From contig JAIENA010000352.1 in the NCBI GenBank assembly GCA_019751755.1, positions 1 to 34,009 on the forward strand: a stretch of DNA of 34,009 nucleotides, read 5' to 3'. The DNA comes from Burkholderiaceae bacterium. GTDB taxonomy: Bacteria > Pseudomonadota > Gammaproteobacteria > Burkholderiales > Burkholderiaceae_D. Positions 15,175-23,027 of the stretch are shown here, piece by piece. The position numbers and the translations under genes were made by a program. The number at the start of each line of letters is the position of its first letter. Position 1 is the first letter of the stretch. The notes beneath the pieces were generated by a model. It had not been told where the DNA came from. It did no database searches and worked only from the letters and a program-made list of their open reading frames with translations.

Positions 15175-15243
15175 AGGTTGCTGTGGCCGGTAGGGTACTA
15201 AACCGGTACAATAGAGGGTTTTTGATGCCCTCCCCAGCAACCT
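15175..15243 (+). promoter_or_regulatory. Structured leader of purN with long-range inverted repeat
   Basis: AGGTTGCTG (15175-15183) and CAGCAACCT (15235-15243) are exact inverse copies whose right arm abuts the purN ATG. A smaller stem GAGGG/CCCTC (15214-15232) lies inside. A -10-like TACAAT at 15207-15212 gives an internal promoter that would start transcription after the left arm. RNA read through from the barstar gene would fold; RNA from the internal promoter could not form the outer stem. Confidence 0.4.
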
Positions 15244-15245
15244 GA
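15225..15245 (+). CDS. Possible six-codon leader frame coupled to purN
   Basis: ATG-CCC-TCC-CCA-GCA-ACC-TGA encodes MPSPAT. AGAGGG (15213-15218) sits at proper spacing before it, while purN itself lacks a ribosome site. Its stop overlaps the purN start as TGATG, the classical arrangement for translational coupling. No homology evidence is possible for so short a frame, so it may be fortuitous. Confidence 0.3.
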   Translation: MPSPAT

Positions 15246-15853
15246 TGAAAAACATCGTCATCCTTATTTCCGGTCGTGGCAGCAACATGGAAGCCGTCGT
15301 GCGTGCCGCCCAATCCGAACAATGGCCTGCCCGTATCGCCGCCGTCATCAGCAATCGTGCCGATGCGGGCGGTCTGCAATTTGCGGCCAGCCATGGCATT
15401 GCCACCGCCGTGGTGTCCAACAAGGATTACCCGTCGCGCGAAGCATTCGATGCGGCGCTGCAAGTGGAAATCGACCGTTTCGCACCGGATCTGGTGGTGC
15501 TGGCCGGCTTCATGCGCATTCTGACCCCGGGCTTTGTGGCCCATTATGAAGGCCGCATGCTCAACATCCACCCGTCGCTGCTGCCGCTGTTCCCTGGCTT
15601 GCATACGCATGAACAGGCGCTGGAAGCGGGTGTGAAGGAACACGGCGCCACCGTGCACTTTGTGACGGCGCAACTGGATCATGGCCCGATGGTGGGCCAG
15701 GCCTCGGTCCCGGTGCTGGAAGGCGATACCCCCGAACTGCTGGCAGCCCGCGTGCTGGTGCAGGAACATCAGTTATATCCGCGCGCGATCCGCTGGTTTG
15801 TTGAAGACCGGCTGACGATTGCTGACGGCAAGGTCTTGATCGACCAGACTTAA
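15245..15853 (+). CDS. purN: Phosphoribosylglycinamide formyltransferase PurN
   Basis: The 202-residue enzyme transfers a formyl group from 10-formyl-tetrahydrofolate to glycinamide ribonucleotide, the third step of purine synthesis. The length is normal. Signature parts are ILISGRGSNM at the N-terminus (phosphate-binding loop), LAGFMRILTPGFV, the catalytic MLNIHPSLLP (Asn and His) and TVHFVTAQLDHGPM (catalytic Asp). The ATG has no canonical ribosome site; a coupled leader frame may supply ribosomes. The methyltransferase gene follows 12 bases after the stop. Confidence 0.97.
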   Translation: MKNIVILISGRGSNMEAVVRAAQSEQWPARIAAVISNRADAGGLQFAASHGIATAVVSNKDYPSREAFDAALQVEIDRFAPDLVVLAGFMRILTPGFVAHYEGRMLNIHPSLLPLFPGLHTHEQALEAGVKEHGATVHFVTAQLDHGPMVGQASVPVLEGDTPELLAARVLVQEHQLYPRAIRWFVEDRLTIADGKVLIDQT

Positions 15854-15865
15854 TAAAGGACTACT

Positions 15866-17173
15866 ATGCGATTGCCACCAATGGTGCTCGCCAACGCTGA
15901 AGAAGTGTTGCGCGAGATTTTGCGCTTTGCCGCGCCGGCCGACACCACGTTGTCGCGCTTTTTTAAAGACCGTCAGCGCTTGGGCGGCCGTGAACGCGGC
16001 GCCATCGCCGAGTGCGTGTACGCCGTGCTGCGCAACAAAGCCTTCTTTACCGATTTCTCCGGTTCCGGCAGCGGCCCTGACATGCGCCGCCTGGTGTTGC
16101 TGGGCATGATGGATGCCGTCGGTCTGGAAGCATTGCCCAGCCTGTCGCCGGAAGAAACCGCATGGCTGGAACGCGCGGCCAATATCGACCGCAAGCTGTT
16201 GCACAAGTCGATGCGTTCGAACATGCCGAAATGGCTGTACGAAAAACTGGTGGCCCAGTTTGGCGAAGAGGAAGCACTGGCGCTGTCCGACGCCCTGAAT
16301 ACGGCGGCGCCGCTGGACTTGCGCGTCAATGCGCTCAAGGCCAGTCGCGACGACGTGGTGGCCGAACTGGCGCAAGCGCCGATCACCGCGACCCCGACGC
16401 CGTTCGCGCCGCTGGGCCTGCGCGTGCACAAGAAGCCGGCGCTGCAAAACCTGCCGCTGTTCAAGAGCGGCGCGATTGAAGTGCAGGACGAGGGCAGCCA
16501 GGTGCTGGCCCAGATCCTGGGCGCCAAGCGCGGCGAAATGGTGGTGGACTTTTGCGCCGGCGCCGGCGGCAAGACGCTGGCACTGGGTGCGCAGATGCGC
16601 AACACCGGCCGCTTGTATGCGTTCGACGTGTCGGAAAAGCGTCTGTCCAAGCTCAAGCCGCGCCTGGCGCGCAGCGGTCTGTCGAACGTGCATCCGGTCT
16701 TGATCGCGCACGAACGCGATGCCAAGATCAAGCGCCTGGCCGGCAAGATCGACCGCGTGCTGGTCGACGCGCCATGCTCCGGCATGGGTACCTTGCGCCG
16801 CAACCCGGACGTCAAATGGCGTCAGCCGGAAAGTGCGATTGCGGAAATGCACGACAAGCAGCTGGCGATCCTGGACGGCGCCTCGCGTCTGGTCAAGGGT
16901 GGTGGCCGTCTGGTGTATGCGACGTGCAGCTTCCTCAACGAGGAAAATGACGATGTCGCCAACGCCTTCGTGGCGTCGCACCCGGACTTCGAGCTGGTGC
17001 CGATGAGCAAAGTCCTGGAGGAACAGAAAATCGCGCTGGAGATGGGCGATTACCTGAAACTGTTGCCGCACAAGCATCAGACCGATGGCTTCTTTGCCGC
17101 CGTGTTCGAGCGCAAGAAAATGGCCAAAGTTGAAAAAGCCGTCGATGTGGATGCATCGGACGACGCTGAATAA
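15866..17173 (+). CDS. RsmB/NOP-family m5C RNA methyltransferase
   Basis: The 435-residue enzyme methylates cytosine C5 in RNA, most likely 16S rRNA. The SAM-binding loop is DFCAGAGGKT (228-237). The two catalytic cysteines of the NOP2/NSUN class are present: Cys304 in DAPCSG and Cys354 in ATCSF. The N-terminal 150 residues are helical and RNA-binding-like, with MRLPPMVLANAEEVLREIL at the start, but are shorter than or different from a classic RsmB NusB domain, so the exact target is uncertain. A ribosome site AAAGGA lies ahead of the ATG. Together with purN it forms a two-gene operon that ends in a strong terminator at 17183. Confidence 0.92.
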   Translation: MRLPPMVLANAEEVLREILRFAAPADTTLSRFFKDRQRLGGRERGAIAECVYAVLRNKAFFTDFSGSGSGPDMRRLVLLGMMDAVGLEALPSLSPEETAWLERAANIDRKLLHKSMRSNMPKWLYEKLVAQFGEEEALALSDALNTAAPLDLRVNALKASRDDVVAELAQAPITATPTPFAPLGLRVHKKPALQNLPLFKSGAIEVQDEGSQVLAQILGAKRGEMVVDFCAGAGGKTLALGAQMRNTGRLYAFDVSEKRLSKLKPRLARSGLSNVHPVLIAHERDAKIKRLAGKIDRVLVDAPCSGMGTLRRNPDVKWRQPESAIAEMHDKQLAILDGASRLVKGGGRLVYATCSFLNEENDDVANAFVASHPDFELVPMSKVLEEQKIALEMGDYLKLLPHKHQTDGFFAAVFERKKMAKVEKAVDVDASDDAE

Positions 17174-17182
17174 GCGCCCCCC

Positions 17183-17207
17183 AAGCCGGCTTCGAGCCGG
17201 CTTTTTA
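17183..17207 (+). terminator. Intrinsic terminator of the purN-methyltransferase operon
   Basis: AAGCCGGC, loop TTCGA, GCCGGCTT followed by TTT: an 8-base-pair stem with a T-run, 10 bases after the stop codon. Confidence 0.9.
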
Positions 17208-17220
17208 TTTGCTCGATTGA

Positions 17221-17289
17221 CTCGACATTTCAACTCGACATTACAGTGCCTGGCACCAAAATGGCTATGAATAGTGCAAAATTCATAGC
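17221..17289. repeat. Cluster of short repeats ahead of the MscS-type channel gene
   Basis: CTCGACATT occurs at 17221-17229 and again at 17234-17242, and a related CTCGATTGA precedes the first. GTGCCTGGCAC (17246-17256) is a palindrome around a single T. GCTATGAAT (17264-17272) and ATTCATAGC (17281-17289) are exact 9-base inverted copies with an 8-base spacer. The cluster spans the likely promoter region, 35 bases or more before the start codon at 17324. Confidence 0.6.
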
Positions 17290-17323
17290 ATATTGATGCC
17301 AGCCTCACTACGAATCTTTGCCG

Positions 17324-18640
17324 ATGAAACAAGAACCGCTGAAAAATCTGATTTCCGACTTATTCAATGATATGCGCGACCCTGGCCTGCTGTGGCAGTT
17401 GGGCGCGCTGGTGACGGCGATCCTGCTGGGGTGGCTGATTTCGCGCATGGTGCGGGCCCGCGTCGCGGCCCGCATGGCGCTGGCGGCGCCGGAAAGCCGC
17501 ATCGCCACCTTTGGCGCGGAAAGCTTTTCGCGCGTGGTGGGACCGCTGGCGATCATGGCGTTCCTGTTCGGCGCGGAATTGATACTGGGACAGTGGCAAA
17601 AAGTGCATTTGCTGAAGGTGGCGGTGCCGATTTTCATGTCGCTGGTGCTGATCCGCTTTGTCTTTGTGCTGTTGCGGCGCATTTTTGCGCGCCAGGGCCA
17701 GATCGGCCAGACCTTGCTGACGTTTGAAAAAATCTTCCAGTTGCTGGTGTGGGCTGGCATGGTGCTGTACATCACGGGCACCTGGGGCGACCTGTATCAA
17801 TACCTGGATCAGACCCAGGTGCCGCTCGGCAAGCACAAGGTCTCGATTGCCGACGTGCTGGGTGGCGCCGTTTCCGTGGCGCTGATGCTGATGCTGGCGC
17901 TGTGGGTCGGCGCGGTGCTGGAAGACCGCCTGATGAAGGTGGAGTCGATGCACTCGAGCCTGCGTGTCGTGATGGCGCGCTTTGGCCGCGCGGTGCTGAT
18001 TGTCGTGGCGGTGTTGCTCAGCCTGTCGGCGGTGGGGATTGATTTGACGGTGTTGTCAGTGTTTGGTGGCGCACTGGGCGTGGGCCTGGGCCTGGGCTTG
18101 CAAAAGATTGCCAGCAATTACGTTTCCGGCTTCATTATCTTGCTGGACCGCAGCCTGACCATCGGCGACATGATTACCGTCGATAAATTCAGCGGCCGCG
18201 TGATGCAAATCAATACCCGCTACACGGTGCTGCAGGGCCTCGATGGTGTGGAGTCGATTGTGCCCAATGAAATGCTGGTATCGGGCGCGGTCCAGAATTC
18301 CACGCTGTCCAATAAGAGCATCTTGCTCAGCGCGAAAGTTTCTGTTGCCTATGACACCGACCTGGACTTGGCGCTGGGCCTGCTGGAACAGGCGGCCCTG
18401 TCGGTGGAGCGGGTGGTCAAGGACAAGCCGCCATCAGCCAACCTGGTCAATTTCGGCGCCGACGGCCTGGACTTGCAAGTGAACTGGTGGATCTCCGATC
18501 CAGAAAACGGCCGTGGCGGCGTGATTTCCGATGTCAATCGGGCCATCTGGAAATTGTTGCAAGAGCATCAAATCTCCGTCCCGTTTCCGCAGCGGGAAAT
18601 GCGCATTGTCGGTCCGGCAAGGTTGCCGGAAGGAGTATGA
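17324..18640 (+). CDS. MscS-family mechanosensitive ion channel
   Basis: The 438-residue inner-membrane protein has about seven hydrophobic segments (about 24-40, 70-89, 98-118, 135-153, 176-198, 221-238, 241-262). The last is the pore-lining helix with the Gly/Ala pattern GGALGVGLGLGLQKIASNYVSG of MscS. The cytoplasmic beta domain (DRSLTIGDMITVDKFSGRV, VPNEMLVSGAVQN) and the alpha/beta domain follow. It should open under membrane tension to release solutes during osmotic downshift. It is longer than E. coli MscS by extra N-terminal helices, as in the YbdG/MscM-like branch. The ATG at 17324 was chosen; the TTG at 17318 is an alternative. No Shine-Dalgarno is seen. Confidence 0.93.
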   Translation: MKQEPLKNLISDLFNDMRDPGLLWQLGALVTAILLGWLISRMVRARVAARMALAAPESRIATFGAESFSRVVGPLAIMAFLFGAELILGQWQKVHLLKVAVPIFMSLVLIRFVFVLLRRIFARQGQIGQTLLTFEKIFQLLVWAGMVLYITGTWGDLYQYLDQTQVPLGKHKVSIADVLGGAVSVALMLMLALWVGAVLEDRLMKVESMHSSLRVVMARFGRAVLIVVAVLLSLSAVGIDLTVLSVFGGALGVGLGLGLQKIASNYVSGFIILLDRSLTIGDMITVDKFSGRVMQINTRYTVLQGLDGVESIVPNEMLVSGAVQNSTLSNKSILLSAKVSVAYDTDLDLALGLLEQAALSVERVVKDKPPSANLVNFGADGLDLQVNWWISDPENGRGGVISDVNRAIWKLLQEHQISVPFPQREMRIVGPARLPEGV

Positions 18641-18711
18641 TTGAGTGCGTGTCGCTTAAAAAATAATCAGTACTAGCAGGCAAGCCATCGTCAAGGGGCG
18701 CGGTTTCGGCG

Positions 18712-18768
18712 TACAATAACGTCCAACATGAGAAGTCGCGCCTGTTCATTTGGAGCCGTTCGCGAACG
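18712..18768 (+). promoter_or_regulatory. Promoter element and 12-base palindrome ahead of the desaturase
   Basis: A -10-like TACAAT at 18712-18717 (weak -35, about GTCAAG, 16 bases upstream) is followed by the perfect palindrome CGTTCGCGAACG at 18757-18768, 24 bases before the ATG. In other bacteria fatty-acid-desaturase genes are controlled by TetR-type repressors such as DesT and FabR that bind palindromes; assignment to one here is inference. Confidence 0.4.
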
Positions 18769-18792
18769 ATATACCCCCTACCTGGAGCAGTA

Positions 18793-19992
18793 ATGATCCC
18801 TAGTTTACAAGCAGTGCTGGCCTTCCTCGATTCGGGCCTGTTGGGCCTGTCTGGCTGGCAAGTTTTTGCCTACACCATGGCGGTGACACATATCACCATT
18901 GCCAGTGTCACCATTTATTTGCACCGCCATCAGGCGCACCGTGCATTGGAATTGCATGCGATCCCATCGCATTTCTTCCGTTTCTGGCTGTGGTTGACGA
19001 CCGGCCAAGTGACCAAGGAATGGGCATCGATCCACCGCAAGCATCACGCGAAATGCGATACCGAAGAAGATCCACATAGCCCGGTCACCCGTGGCATTAA
19101 AAAAGTTTTCTGGGAAGGCGCTGAACTGTACCGTGCTGAATCCAAAAACAAGGAAACGATGGAGAAATACGGTCACGGTACGCCGAATGACTGGATCGAA
19201 CGCAACCTGTATACCAAATACAGCGCAGCCGGTGTATCGGCTTTGCTGGTCATTAATGTGATGCTGTTTGGCGTGATTGGTATTACGGTCTGGGCCATTC
19301 AGATGATGTGGATTCCTGTGACGGCCGCTGGCATTATTAATGGCATTGGCCACTATTGGGGTTATCGCAATTACGATTGCGCCGATGCGGCAACCAATAT
19401 CATTCCATTGGGCCTGATTATTGGCGGCGAAGAACTGCACAATAACCACCACACGTTTGCGACGTCGGCGAAACTGTCGTCGAAATGGTATGAGTTCGAT
19501 ATTGGCTGGATGTATATCCGTATTCTGGAAACGCTGGGCCTGGCCAAAGTCAAGAAAGTCGCTCCAGAACCAAAATTCCAAAAAGGCAAAATGGAAGCCG
19601 ATTTGGAAACCCTGCAATCCGTGATTGCCAACCGTTATGACGTGATGGCGAAATATGCCAAATCGATCAAGGTGGCCTGGAAAGATGAAATGCAGCATTT
19701 GAACAAGGCGGAGCTGGAAGCGCGCTTCCTGAAATCGTCCCGTAAATTGCTGCAGCGTGAGCCTGCTAAACTGGAAGCGCCACAAAAGCAGCAATTGGTG
19801 GAGTTGTTCGAACACAGCAAAGTCCTGGAAACCATGCACACGATGCGCGTGGAACTGGGTGTGATTTGGGAACGTTCGCATTTCACCCGCGACCAATTGC
19901 TGGCCAAGCTGCAAGACTGGTGCGATCGCGCCGAAGCCTCCGGTATTAAATCGCTGCAGGAATTCTCGCTGCGTTTGCGCAGCTATGCATAA
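18793..19992 (+). CDS. Membrane fatty acid (acyl) desaturase
   Basis: The 399-residue protein has the three histidine clusters of the membrane di-iron desaturases: HRHQAH (44-49), HRKHH (81-85) and HNNHH (216-220), and the supporting NGIGH at 183-187. Four hydrophobic stretches pair around them. This is the acyl-CoA/acyl-lipid delta-9 type that introduces a cis double bond in the chain and tunes membrane fluidity, especially in cold. A C-terminal soluble part of about 140 residues (from 260 on) is helical, basic and without a known domain. Base composition is lower in GC than neighbours, with many AT-ending codons (e.g. ATTAATGGCATTGG), shared by the prohibitin gene downstream. GGAG stands before the ATG. 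Confidence 0.93.
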   Translation: MIPSLQAVLAFLDSGLLGLSGWQVFAYTMAVTHITIASVTIYLHRHQAHRALELHAIPSHFFRFWLWLTTGQVTKEWASIHRKHHAKCDTEEDPHSPVTRGIKKVFWEGAELYRAESKNKETMEKYGHGTPNDWIERNLYTKYSAAGVSALLVINVMLFGVIGITVWAIQMMWIPVTAAGIINGIGHYWGYRNYDCADAATNIIPLGLIIGGEELHNNHHTFATSAKLSSKWYEFDIGWMYIRILETLGLAKVKKVAPEPKFQKGKMEADLETLQSVIANRYDVMAKYAKSIKVAWKDEMQHLNKAELEARFLKSSRKLLQREPAKLEAPQKQQLVELFEHSKVLETMHTMRVELGVIWERSHFTRDQLLAKLQDWCDRAEASGIKSLQEFSLRLRSYA

Positions 19993-20011
19993 GCATTAAA
20001 ACGCATGATTC

Positions 20012-20036
20012 AAACGGCCCTGCGGGGCCGTTTTTA
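20012..20036 (+). terminator. Intrinsic terminator after the desaturase
   Basis: AAACGGCCC, loop TGCG, GGGCCGTTT then TTATTT: a 9-base-pair stem with a T-rich tail, 20 bases after the stop. Confidence 0.9.
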
Positions 20037-20178
20037 TTTGTCCCTGCAATACCTCGAATGCCATCCCAGCACCATCAGCGCACGTCCAAGGCCATATTGC
20101 GCCTGTTTTATGCTATTTATTGGCGCGATCATGCTTATTTCTTACTTAAACGACGGTGAAATGCGCCGCGTTTTACCA

Positions 20179-20206
20179 TTGTCTGTGTGCATCGTTCTGC
20201 TACCAT
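20179..20206 (+). promoter_or_regulatory. Likely promoter of the prohibitin-family gene
   Basis: TTGTCT (20179-20184) and TACCAT (20201-20206) are separated by 16 bases, about 30 bases before the start at 20238. The rest of the 245-base gap between the terminator and this promoter shows no gene. Confidence 0.5.
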
Positions 20207-20237
20207 GAGCTATTGCCTTTTTTGAAATGGAGCGGCC

Positions 20238-21053
20238 ATGCGATTCAACTGGATTAAAAAACTAGTATTGGCAGTGGTGGCGATTGCCATACTGTTTATG
20301 CTGACCCCATTTGCGATCGTCCCGCCGGGACATCGCGGTGTCATTACCACCTTTGGCAAACCGTCGGAGCAGGTTTATAGCGAGGGGATACATTTTCGTT
20401 GGCCATTGGCGCAAACCATGCATTTGGTGGGCGTGGCCATTGAAAAAGGCGAAGGCGAGGGGGATGCGGCTTCCCGTGATTTACAGCGCGTGACGACGCG
20501 TATTGCCATTAACTATCACGTCAAGCCGGAATCGGTGGTGTATGTTTATCGCGACCTCGGTAATAAGCCTGGCGAACGGATTATTGTTCCGGCGGTACAG
20601 GAAGCGGTGAAAGCCGTCACCGCTCGGTATACGGCGGAAGAATTGATTTCCAAGCGCGCCGGCGTGCGCGACGATATCGTGGCGGCATTGCGTGAGCGTA
20701 TGGCGCGCCATGGTTTAGTGATTGATGAATTCTCGATTCTTAGCTTCAATTTCAGTAAAACGTTTGATGAAGCGATTGAGGCGAAAACCACGGCGGAGCA
20801 ATTGAAAATGAAAGCCGAGCGGGATTTGCAGCGGATTGAGGTGGAGGCGCAGCAGAAAATTACCCGCGCCAAAGCGGAAGCCGAATCACTGGCATTGCAG
20901 CGTCAGCAAGTGACGGCGGAATTGCTGCGGTTGCGGGAAATTGAAAACCAGGCGAAGGCCATCGAGAAATGGGATGGCAAATTGCCGAATACCATGGCGG
21001 GTGGGGCGGTACCATTTATTAACCTGCCGGCGACTACCCACAACAAGCAATAA
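20238..21053 (+). CDS. Prohibitin/SPFH-family membrane protein
   Basis: The 271-residue protein has an N-terminal membrane anchor (residues 8-27) followed by an SPFH/PHB domain: PPGHRGVITTFGKPSEQVYSEG, then FRWPLAQTM, TRIAINYHVKPE, and VQEAVKAVTARYTAEELISKR. A long charged coiled-coil (about 170-240, EQLKMKAERDLQRIEVEAQQKI) precedes a short tail. These proteins form large ring or cage assemblies that hold membrane proteases such as FtsH or mark membrane microdomains; here no partner gene is adjacent. GGAG stands before the ATG. Lower GC than the operons around it, like the desaturase. Confidence 0.93.
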   Translation: MRFNWIKKLVLAVVAIAILFMLTPFAIVPPGHRGVITTFGKPSEQVYSEGIHFRWPLAQTMHLVGVAIEKGEGEGDAASRDLQRVTTRIAINYHVKPESVVYVYRDLGNKPGERIIVPAVQEAVKAVTARYTAEELISKRAGVRDDIVAALRERMARHGLVIDEFSILSFNFSKTFDEAIEAKTTAEQLKMKAERDLQRIEVEAQQKITRAKAEAESLALQRQQVTAELLRLREIENQAKAIEKWDGKLPNTMAGGAVPFINLPATTHNKQ

Positions 21054-21066
21054 GCAGCACCAAATA

Positions 21067-21093
21067 AAAAAGCCGCTCAGTGAGCGGCTTTTC
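21067..21093. terminator. Bidirectional intrinsic terminator between prohibitin and rpmG
   Basis: AGCCGCTC, loop AGT, GAGCGGCT with A-run to the left and TTTTCTTT to the right. It can end both the plus-strand prohibitin gene and the minus-strand rpmB-rpmG transcript. Confidence 0.85.
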
Positions 21094-21110
21094 TTTGAAA
21101 CAAGGATCAA

Positions 21111-21278
21111 TTATTTGATCTTGGTTTCTTTGTACAGAACGTGCTTGCGAGCTTTAGGATCGAACTTCATGATCTCCATTTTAGCTGGCATGGTGCGCTT
21201 GTTCTTGTCGGTCGTGTAGAAGTGACCCGTACCTGCGGTCGATTCCAGTTTGATTTTGTCGCGGCCGGTTTTTGCCAT
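21111..21278 (-). CDS. rpmG: 50S ribosomal protein L33
   Basis: A 55-residue basic protein, [20 protein letters not shown] at the start and ending in VLYKETKIK, of normal length for L33. It lacks the Cys pairs of the zinc-binding version. GGGAG stands before the ATG. It is the second gene of the rpmB-rpmG operon, 14 bases after rpmB. Confidence 0.97.
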   Translation of the reverse strand: MAKTGRDKIKLESTAGTGHFYTTDKNKRTMPAKMEIMKFDPKARKHVLYKETKIK

Positions 21279-21292
21279 GATCTAGCTCCCTA

Positions 21293-21529
21293 TTAAACTT
21301 TCTCGCCACGAGCACGCATATCGGCCAGGACGGCGTCGATGCCAACCTTGTCGATGGTGCGCAGACCGGCGTTCGAAAGACGCAGGGTTACGTAACGGTT
21401 TTCAGATTCTACGAAGATGCGGCGGTTCTGCAGGTTAGGCAGGAAACGACGCTTGGTTTTGTTGTTAGCGTGGGAAACATTGTTGCCGACCATCGGCTTC
21501 TTCCCAGTGACTTGGCAAACACGTGCCAT
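21293..21529 (-). CDS. rpmB: 50S ribosomal protein L28
   Basis: The 78-residue protein begins [20 protein letters not shown] and has the L28 core [20 protein letters not shown] precedes the ATG. It is the first gene of the pair and has its own strong promoter. Confidence 0.98.
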   Translation of the reverse strand: MARVCQVTGKKPMVGNNVSHANNKTKRRFLPNLQNRRIFVESENRYVTLRLSNAGLRTIDKVGIDAVLADMRARGEKV

Positions 21530-21569
21530 GGCGCACTCCTTGAGTTACTTCCAAAATTGGAAAAACGAG

Positions 21570-21598
21570 AGTATAGCGAAAAAACTCAGGTTTTTCAA
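21570..21598 (-). promoter_or_regulatory. Promoter of rpmB-rpmG
   Basis: On the minus strand TTGAAA (21593-21598) and TATACT (21570-21575) are exactly 17 bases apart, giving a leader of about 34 bases. A 14-base AT palindrome TTAAATATATTTAA at 21630-21643 lies upstream and could act as an UP-like element. Confidence 0.8.
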
Positions 21599-21721
21599 CG
21601 ACTTGCGAAAAACAACTGTGTCATGGTTTTTAAATATATTTAACAATTGGCGCAACGTCTTGTTTTACATAGGTAAACTGCCTAATGAAAAGGCAAATGC
21701 GAGGCAAACGCGCGAGCAACG

Positions 21722-22396
21722 TCACAACTGGCCATGTTCCGCAAAAGAATGCACCTGGTGCCCGGCCACCACGAAGTGGTCGAGGATGCGCACATCGACC
21801 AGCGCCAGCGCCTGGCCCAGCGCGCGCGTCAGCAGCACATCCGCATCGCTCGGTTCCGGCGCGCCGGACGGGTGGTTGTGGGCCAGCATCACGCTGGCTG
21901 CATTGCGCTGCAGTGCTTCGCGCACCACTTCGCGTGGATAAACGCTGGTGTGCGACAGCGTGCCCCGGAACAGCTCGCAGGCGTCGATCAGGCGGTTTTT
22001 GACATCGAGGAACAAGACGTGGAACGATTCATAGGGTTGGCGCGACAGCGACAGCCGCAGATATTGTTTGACGGCATGCGGGGAGTTCAGGGCGACGCCG
22101 GTTTGTAATTGTTCGACCAGCGCGCGGCGCGACAATTCCAGCACCGCTTGCAGTTGCGCAAAACGGGCGGCGCCCAGGCCGTGAATGGCGGAGAAATCGT
22201 GGACATCGGCTGACAGCAGGCCTTGCAGCGAGCCGAAGTGGCCGACCGCGTCGTACGCCAGCGTGATGGCGTCCTTGCCGCGCACGCCGACCCGCAGAAA
22301 TACGGCCAGTAATTCGGCATCGGACAAGGTGTGAACGCCGTCGCGGATCAGCTTTTCGCGGGGACGCTGGTGAAGTGGCCAGTCGGAAATGCCCAT
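21722..22396 (-). CDS. radC: RadC-family JAB/MPN domain protein
   Basis: The 224-residue protein has an N-terminal helix-hairpin-helix part ([36 protein letters not shown]) and a JAB1/MPN metalloprotease-like domain with H173-N-H175-P-S-G and Asp186 in PEPSDAD, the metal-binding set. Its role is debated: an old link to DNA repair was withdrawn, and family members look like metal-dependent enzymes acting near DNA. It ends 193 bases from rpmB, on the same strand. Confidence 0.95.
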   Translation of the reverse strand: MGISDWPLHQRPREKLIRDGVHTLSDAELLAVFLRVGVRGKDAITLAYDAVGHFGSLQGLLSADVHDFSAIHGLGAARFAQLQAVLELSRRALVEQLQTGVALNSPHAVKQYLRLSLSRQPYESFHVLFLDVKNRLIDACELFRGTLSHTSVYPREVVREALQRNAASVMLAHNHPSGAPEPSDADVLLTRALGQALALVDVRILDHFVVAGHQVHSFAEHGQL

Positions 22397-22526
22397 GCTG
22401 CACCTCGCGCGGTGGGGAAATTCCTCGATTATGACGCGCCCCCGACTGCGCTGGCTTGCAGCAGATCAGCGTCGCCGTCCGTACCGCAGCGAGTAGGGCG
22501 GTGGGGCGCGGTGGTCCAAGGTGGCT

Positions 22527-22532
22527 TACAAT
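22527..22532 (+). promoter_or_regulatory. -10 element for fkpB-ispH
   Basis: TACAAT lies about 30 bases before the fkpB start; no good -35 is visible. The region 22397-22565 is the divergent promoter zone shared with radC. Confidence 0.4.
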
Positions 22533-22565
22533 GTCGGATTCCTGGCAATCCATCCCTGAATGATT

Positions 22566-23021
22566 ATGTCTAACGAGCAACCCAACGTTGTTACGCCGTC
22601 GGCTTACCTGACCCTGCATTACCGCCTCGCCACTGTCGAGGGCACCGATATCGTCACCACCTTCAACGGCACGCCCGCCACCCTGATGCTGGGCCAGGGC
22701 CAACTGGCCCCCGTGCTGGAAGAATTGTTGCTGGGGATGCCGGAAGGGACGCATCACACCTTTGACCTGGCGCCGGGTGTCGGCTTCGGTCCGCGCAATC
22801 CCGATCTGGTGCGCCCCGTGACGCGCGCCACGCTGGAGGCGAATTCGCCACCGGGTGAAGAATACAAGATCGGCGACCTGGTTGATTTCGCCGCGCCGGG
22901 CGGTGGCCGCTTTGCCGGTGTGTTGCGCGAATTGCGCGACAATGATGCGATCTTTGACTTCAACCACCCGCTGGCCGGCCAGCCGGTGAAATTCGAAGTG
23001 AAGTTGATTTCGGTCCTGTAA
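22566..23021 (+). CDS. fkpB: FKBP-type peptidyl-prolyl isomerase, SlpA/FkpB type
   Basis: The 151-residue protein has the SlpA-type FKBP layout: LTLHYRLATVEGTDIVTTF, then LMLGQGQLAPVLEELLLGMPEGTHHTFDL as the start of the insert-in-flap region, and the return strand GQPVKFEVKLISVL. These enzymes are cytoplasmic or ribosome-linked chaperone/isomerases. Two in-frame ATGs (22560 and 22566) are possible and neither has a ribosome site; 22566 gives the conserved N-terminus MSNEQP. The ispH gene begins 6 bases after the stop, the conserved fkpB-ispH order of proteobacteria. Confidence 0.92.
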   Translation: MSNEQPNVVTPSAYLTLHYRLATVEGTDIVTTFNGTPATLMLGQGQLAPVLEELLLGMPEGTHHTFDLAPGVGFGPRNPDLVRPVTRATLEANSPPGEEYKIGDLVDFAAPGGGRFAGVLRELRDNDAIFDFNHPLAGQPVKFEVKLISVL

Positions 23022-23027
23022 GGAACA

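Noticed and set aside
20005..20208. 67-codon frame after the desaturase
   Set aside because: It runs through the desaturase terminator and has no ribosome site or conserved feature.
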